In this document: piece by piece, positions 59,305 through 64,000 of the stretch
Position numbering within the stretch: position 1 is the first letter of the stretch
Layout of the letters: each line of letters starts with the position of its first letter
Assembly: GCA_947650285.1 (NCBI GenBank)
Contig: CANTFL010000090.1
Span: forward strand, 124,001 to 188,000
DNA from: Hyaloperonospora brassicae
Lineage: Eukaryota > Oomycota > Peronosporomycetes > Peronosporales > Peronosporaceae
Length of the DNA stretch: 64,000 nt
Reading direction: 5' to 3'
The notes under the pieces: model-generated
The model's input: only the letters and a program-made list of their open reading frames with translations
Databases searched by the model: none
What the model was told of the DNA's origin: nothing
Made by a program: the position numbers and the translations under genes

Positions 59305-59867
59305 TCACCTCTGTTTTGGCTTCGTGCCTGAATCTCGTCAATTAATTCATCATTGTATGTGTGTATCAACGTACCTAGAAACAGTAACTTCATATCTCTT
59401 TCTGCCTGCTAGTCTTCACTAATAGCGAGTAAGCGTGGTGCTGGTGTTTCTATTGTCCGTCTACGACTTGCACCATTTGCAGACGACTATATCTTCTCTT
59501 CCTCTTCAAGTAGTCAACTAATAAACCTCCACATGAAAAGTTGGTGAATGGTTACCACGTGAGTTTATCGTATTCCAACCATTTGAGTAAGAACTTCCGC
59601 TGAACTCTGTCAGTAGTTGTTGACCTTGTCGTGTCATCGTCAAGTATGGATTTTAACTCTATCAGCCACTGGACTTGTCAAGCATCCAGCTATCTTCCGG
59701 TCGCATTTCTTCGTTAAAGTCAAGTCGATCTGCCTCTTATAGTTCTTGCACCAACTTCGTCGTTATTCGTGCCCCTTATTATGTCGCTTTTTTACAGCGC
59801 GACAAATGAACAACCGATAAGAACCGATATCAACTTAAAAGGGAAAACCCAATAATAACGCGAAGAC
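59305..59867. other. Gap between convergent gene remains
   Basis: AT-richer, no open stretch of note. Transcripts from both sides would converge here. Confidence 0.45.
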
Positions 59868-60975
59868 CTAAGCCTGGTTCTTGAATCGGAAAGGACCATG
59901 CCACCTGTGGGCTAGCTTGCCTCTTTGTCCAGGCTTCACCCTTTCCATGAATAAACACACTTGGTCTCCTTCATATATCGCGGCATTTAATGTCCTCATT
60001 GTCATCGTGTATTGGACTGTGTTGTCCCCTGCTCGAGTAGCTTGACCTGGTGCTTCCTCATCTTGCTCAATATACTGTACGGAGTTCGTTGACTCGGTTC
60101 GTCGCTCAGATCGACTTCGTAGATCGTTATATTTACGTGCTCTTCTTGCGTTCTTTTTTACTTGGTATTCTTTTTCTAGTTGTAGTGCTAATTCATGCTG
60201 CCTGTTAGCCTCGCGACGCCACAGAACCGGATTCGTCGAGTCCATCACCATATTGATCCTTGTCTTGGCGGGTCGTGTTAACCCTGTCATTGCCTTCAGT
60301 GTTGAGTGGGCATCCAACCAATGTACCAAATAGAACGGGGTCTTTTTCTAGTTGCATCTCATGAGTTGTTAATAGCGTGAATTATTTCTCTGCAATTCCA
60401 ACCCAAGCGGCTTGTAGTAGATCTTCTACATACACTCGCACCGTCTGTATCATTGTCTTCACACTTCGCTCCTGTTGACCGTTTGCTTGCGTACGATAGC
60501 TAAGAGTGGCTCTTGACTTAGCTTGCATCATTTTAGCAAACGTTTGGAAGAATTTTCTCATAGACCTGGGATCTCTGTCTTGACGCAGGAGACTAGGAGC
60601 ACCTAAATGACGGAAGATGTTATCTTCAAACGCTTTCACTAGCTCCGACACCGATGTATCGTTCATAGTCTTATCTATCAAAATTTAGCTAAATGATCTT
60701 AAAACAGGAACAGCGCCGTATTTCCTCATCAATTCTTCGGGAGTGGTACGACGAAGTCCATTGACACCATTTGAAATGGTCGCTCCTTGACCATGTCCCC
60801 CCGGCGAATACCCTCTGTAATCTGGCTTATTTCATCTTCTACTGCAGTCCTCACACGCCTGTACGTGTATTACGACATCTCCATACAACCCGATCCAGTA
60901 ATAATCAGTCTTAAATTTGAGGTATGTCCGCACAACTGCTTGGTGATCGACTTCTATCGAGTCATGACATTTTAA
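59868..60975 (-). pseudogene. Integrase of element 3, fragmented
   Basis: The zinc region is visible near 60860-60975 (CHDSIEVDHQ and CEDCSRR), ending in a TGA. The first catalytic Asp lies in MVSMDFVVPLPKN near 60740-60780. The second Asp is in LRQDRDPRSMRKFFQTF and the Glu in ANGQQERSVKTM (60382-60681). The C-terminal part is 60329-59868, with YEGDQVCLFMERVKPGQRGK and LAHRWHGPFRF. Motifs are kept, but the frame is broken at least three times. Confidence 0.88.
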
Positions 60976-61365
60976 CAAGAATTCGTCGACTCGTGTTGTT
61001 TGGATTACAAGTCGCAGTATGATGTCGCCTTCCTGCGTCTTGCTTTATCCTCGGTGCCGTCCCACGTAGTAAAGTAGCCTGTCTTGACTCAACACGAATC
61101 GATCACCTATCTTTTCCGCTACGCTGACTTCACGATGTGTCAATTTGTCAAATTATCCTCGCAGATACACCTTAAGACCTGCCCACTTCGTCTCTTCTTC
61201 GTGTGCGGTTAATGTCCGTTCTCTCCGCTCATTTTAAATTGTTTCTGGGTCAATGTTCTTCATTTTCGAAGATGCTCGACTCTTGGGATTCGATCGGGTC
61301 ACTTTGTGTGAAGCATTCTTCTCGTATTCTTGATATTCACCCAACTCCTTGATCCTCGCTGTCGG
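60976..61365 (-). other. Pol linker of element 3, no clean reading frame
   Basis: By position this lies between RNase H and the integrase zinc region. It is too decayed to assign motifs. Confidence 0.4.
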
Positions 61366-62257
61366 TCACCCATTGCTCGGTTGGTCAGCGAATCGCACAC
61401 GACGAGTTGTACTCCGTGTAATACGCGACACCGCTGGCATTCTTTCGCTGGGCTTGACCGGTTTGCCGTCTCCAACCAACTTTTCATGTATCCGATTTAG
61501 CTTCCGTATATCCTCGTAGCATTCCTCCCCTAATAGCAAATTATGAACCTTGTTGTCCAATGCTTCCGTGGCCAAGACGTCGGCGGCCGTATTGTAGCAA
61601 CAGATAACAAGCGGATATCGCACGGAATAAATGCTTATAACTGAGTATTTATGACGTGCATGTTCCAATTTTAGTGCGCTGTATTTGCATGCAAGTACCA
61701 TCATTGCTTGCTGGATCGCTAGATTCGAGTCCCTCACTATGTTCAGATCCGTTACTTGGTTATCCAATGCTGCTTGATCACCTCGGTTAATGCCGACATA
61801 TTCAGCCAAATTGACTGTCGTCGACGGAAGGTAATTACTCGCCGCAATTAAGATCGACCACTTTAGAAGCTTTCACAATATCCACGCACAACTCGCAAAC
61901 CGCCATGTTTTGCCGTCTTCGATGAATATTCGAAAAACATGACTAATTCATTTATTTGTGACGAGACTTGTGCATTCAAAAGCTCAGGATCAACGAGGAC
62001 CACTGTCCCCTGTTTGGAACATGGGGCATTAACGAACCTGCGATTTGCCGAGTCCGACAGTCGGCGTGATGGACTCCTGGAGTAGCTCCAGAAAATCGAC
62101 ATCGCGTTCGATGACCTACTTTTTCAAATGATAGGGAGACGTTTATACGGCGAAGCTTACTGCTCCGCCATACAACGAATTGGATGTAGATACCCACCCT
62201 AACGTCAAGTACCTCATATAGACGTGTATTATTTTCCCACAAACAGCATATTGTCAT
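61366..62257 (-). pseudogene. RNase H region of element 3, fragmented
   Basis: The upstream part shows LVMFFEYSSKTAKHGG (about 61900-61960), like the start of RVT_3-type RNase H (FFDGS-like, with Asp lost to Glu here). 61809-61366 follows, with MAEYVGINRGDQAA, then NIVRDSNLAIQQAMMVLACK and NTAADVLATEAL. The order and motifs match RNase H of oomycete gypsy elements. A catalytic residue appears changed and the frame is split. Confidence 0.72.
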
Positions 62258-62911
62258 TCTTGATCAGCTGCGATAATGCGGAAACCTCACGTTCTGATGG
62301 GTGGTAATTCTTCTCCTTTTCCATTATCACTCGTCCGCATCTTCGCATCGGATACCGTTTGTGGTTGTGAAGTTGCATCAAGGTGTTGCTTAATGCCTAG
62401 TCGGGTACGAAGATTATCACGTGATAGTCCAACTTCTAATTAGAATGACGGGGAATAGGCGCTATGACGATCGACTGTTTAGCAGCTTAATTAATTTGCG
62501 AGCTGTCACCATATCCAGTGACCCCAGCAAATCCTCCTCCTTCAATTAGAAGAGAACTGTCCCAAGGATAGCAATATTATGAATGAATCATCTATAGTAA
62601 TTTATAGCTATTAAGAATGCTTGCATTACTTTCTTCGAAGTCGGAAAAGAGAATCGAGAAATAGCTGCCAACTTATATGGGTCAGCTGCGATCCTCTGCG
62701 TGTATACTTTATGAGAGAGTAAGTCATCTCGCGGTTAGACATATATGCTCTTAGTAAAACACACGCTTATTCGACACTCTGCGAATAGTTCTAACAATTG
62801 ATTAAGTTTTTATAGGCAATCCTCTAACCTCTATTCCCCGAAACAAGTATTATAGACGAATGATCGACGCTTGCACAATAGAGGCTTTGTCGATTCATCG
62901 GGCTCATTTAA
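62258..62911 (-). other. Decayed reverse transcriptase palm/thumb region, element 3
   Basis: By position the YxDD box and thumb should be here. I could not find an intact catalytic box or a long open stretch, so this part has decayed most. Confidence 0.45.
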
Positions 62912-63770
62912 TTAAATACATGTCATTTCAGGATCGTTGACCATTCGTTGTATTACGTTAGGGTCCGTCTTGATGCAGCAGTCCGCGTCAAACGAAGTAA
63001 CAGGGTGTGTGAGTCGGACGCGCAGTATCGACCCCGATGAGAACTTTGATTGTCTGCTTGATGCTTCTTTCTCCGCATTCAACACCTTCTCTCTATATGT
63101 CCAATCCTCCATTCTTTAGGTTGAAAGCATCCCTAACAAGCATTGTCAATAAATTGCTGATAGCTCATCGGGCCTTCTTTAATCTGTGGCATCCGCAACC
63201 GTTCAAAGTACCCCAAATAGATCACGAAAGCCGAAATGTGGCTTGCTCTCTCTGTCATCATTATCTCCCAACACCCACTAGTAGCATTCAGAGAGAAAAA
63301 CCATTTATAGCTTTTCAGTTCCGTAAGTGGATCGGCCAACAAAGGCATCGCATATTCCATGCCCACCGTCACAGCGTTGACCATATTGAAGTCAATACAC
63401 AAACGTATGTCCACGCCATTCTTATTTGTAAAGATTACAATAGGTGAGGCCCACGGACTCTATGAGACAGAAATGAGCCCTGTCGTCATCAATCCCTTCA
63501 GTAGTTCGTCCAGTTTTGTCAGGTGTCGGAGAGGCGCTCGTCGAGCCCGTTGCTGAATAGGATCCTGATCGTTTACATCGATGTCGTAAATTACTACGTA
63601 CACTGGAGGTGGTAGTGCATTACCACTCGAAATCATTAACTGCTCATGTTTCGTCAATACGGCAATTATCTTGGCTTGCTATGTTTCATCATGACTTAAT
63701 AATATCACATTCTCTCCGCCGTAGTCCAACTTTTTTGTTGCCAATTTAGGGAGTTCCGGCAGAAAGGAGA
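62912..63770 (-). pseudogene. Reverse transcriptase N-terminal half of element 3
   Basis: In order: a lead-in with LPELPKLATKKLDYGGENV and LSHDE, a stop, then YDIDVNDQDPIQQRARR and LTKLDELLKGLMTTGLIS (63657-63460). The fingers/palm follow, with DIRLCIDFNMVNAVTV, YAMPLLADPLTELKSY and RMPQIKEGPMSYQQFIDNA (63414-63133). 63112-62912 reads FDADCCIKTDPNVIQRMVND, like the acidic insertion that some oomycete gypsy elements carry before the catalytic box. The polymerase is incomplete. Confidence 0.85.
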
Positions 63771-64000
63771 ATTCTTGGACGTAATCAATAACTGTGTCTT
63801 TGCTGGATTAATAATCATAAGTCGGATGTTTCACTTCCGCAGTCGACGACCCCTTATCCAGTGGGTCCACGCTCGACTCTTTTAGAATGCACAAGAACCA
63901 TTTTGGATCTCGTCGACGAGGTTACTCTATCTATGAAGTGACGGTATATATGCTGCAAATAAATTTGACAACTCTACTTCGTTTTTCACCTTGCTCTCTC
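63771..64000 (-). other. Window edge, upstream pol/linker of element 3
   Basis: No clean reading frame. It is presumed to be the protease-linker region of element 3, which continues beyond the window. Confidence 0.4.

Larger units (their letters stand above)
59868..63770 (-). mobile_element. Third Ty3/gypsy element, pol remains (element 3)
   Basis: Minus-strand pol pieces in the order reverse transcriptase, RNase H, integrase. It differs in lineage from elements 1 and 2: a long insertion follows the YQQFIDNA part of reverse transcriptase, the RNase H resembles the RVT_3 type, and the integrase has an ANGQQERSVKTM Glu motif. No LTR is recognised inside the window. Frameshifts and stops are frequent. 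Confidence 0.85.

Overview
The window looks like nuclear DNA of an oomycete, most likely a Peronosporales species (Phytophthora or a downy mildew). The reasons are: several Ty3/gypsy elements whose pol regions have the character of oomycete elements; a secreted FAD-linked oxidase of the berberine-bridge type that is common in these plant pathogens; a close match to the oomycete core promoter (Inr-like CATT plus CAATTTT) just upstream of that oxidase; and a 72-nt GT-AG intron in a small J-domain gene. I see no prokaryotic gene organisation, no rRNA and no CRISPR.

Layout. (1) 1-5.09 kb: minus-strand Ty3/gypsy element, running off the left edge, with integrase, RNase H, reverse transcriptase, protease, gag and primer binding site, all broken by stops and frameshifts. 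(2) 5.1-24.8 kb: an AT-richer gene desert with a small GC-rich island, three notable foldback sequences (one a perfect 73-nt palindrome) and no gene I can defend. (3) 24.8-25.2 kb: a solo LTR with a perfect 5-bp target duplication. (4) 25.79-40.99 kb: eight head-to-tail copies of a 1.88-1.92 kb unit, with mosaic indel patterns. (5) 41.6-43.2 kb: the FAD oxidase, frame-broken once in a run of six G. (6) 44.7-45.6 kb: a two-exon minus-strand gene for a J-domain protein with one C2H2 zinc finger, and a decayed copy of its 3' end nearby. (7) 46-47.7 kb: GC-rich patch, a possible small ORF and a 15-bp minisatellite. (8) 47.9-59.3 kb: a degraded plus-strand gene with a coiled-coil segment, split by (9) a nested 7,965-bp minus-strand Ty3/gypsy element at 49,893-57,857 with two LTRs and a CTTT target duplication. 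(10) 59.9-63.8 kb: pol remains of a third Ty3/gypsy element, minus strand, of a different lineage.

The most unusual signals are the long tandem array abutting the oxidase, and the long opposite-strand ORF lying between integrase and the 3' LTR of the nested element. The degraded plus-strand gene next to the third element sits in the same tail-to-tail arrangement with its pol. Only two loci look like candidate working host genes: the J-domain/zinc-finger gene and, if the frame break is a sequence error, the oxidase. Almost everything else is repeat or repeat decay.
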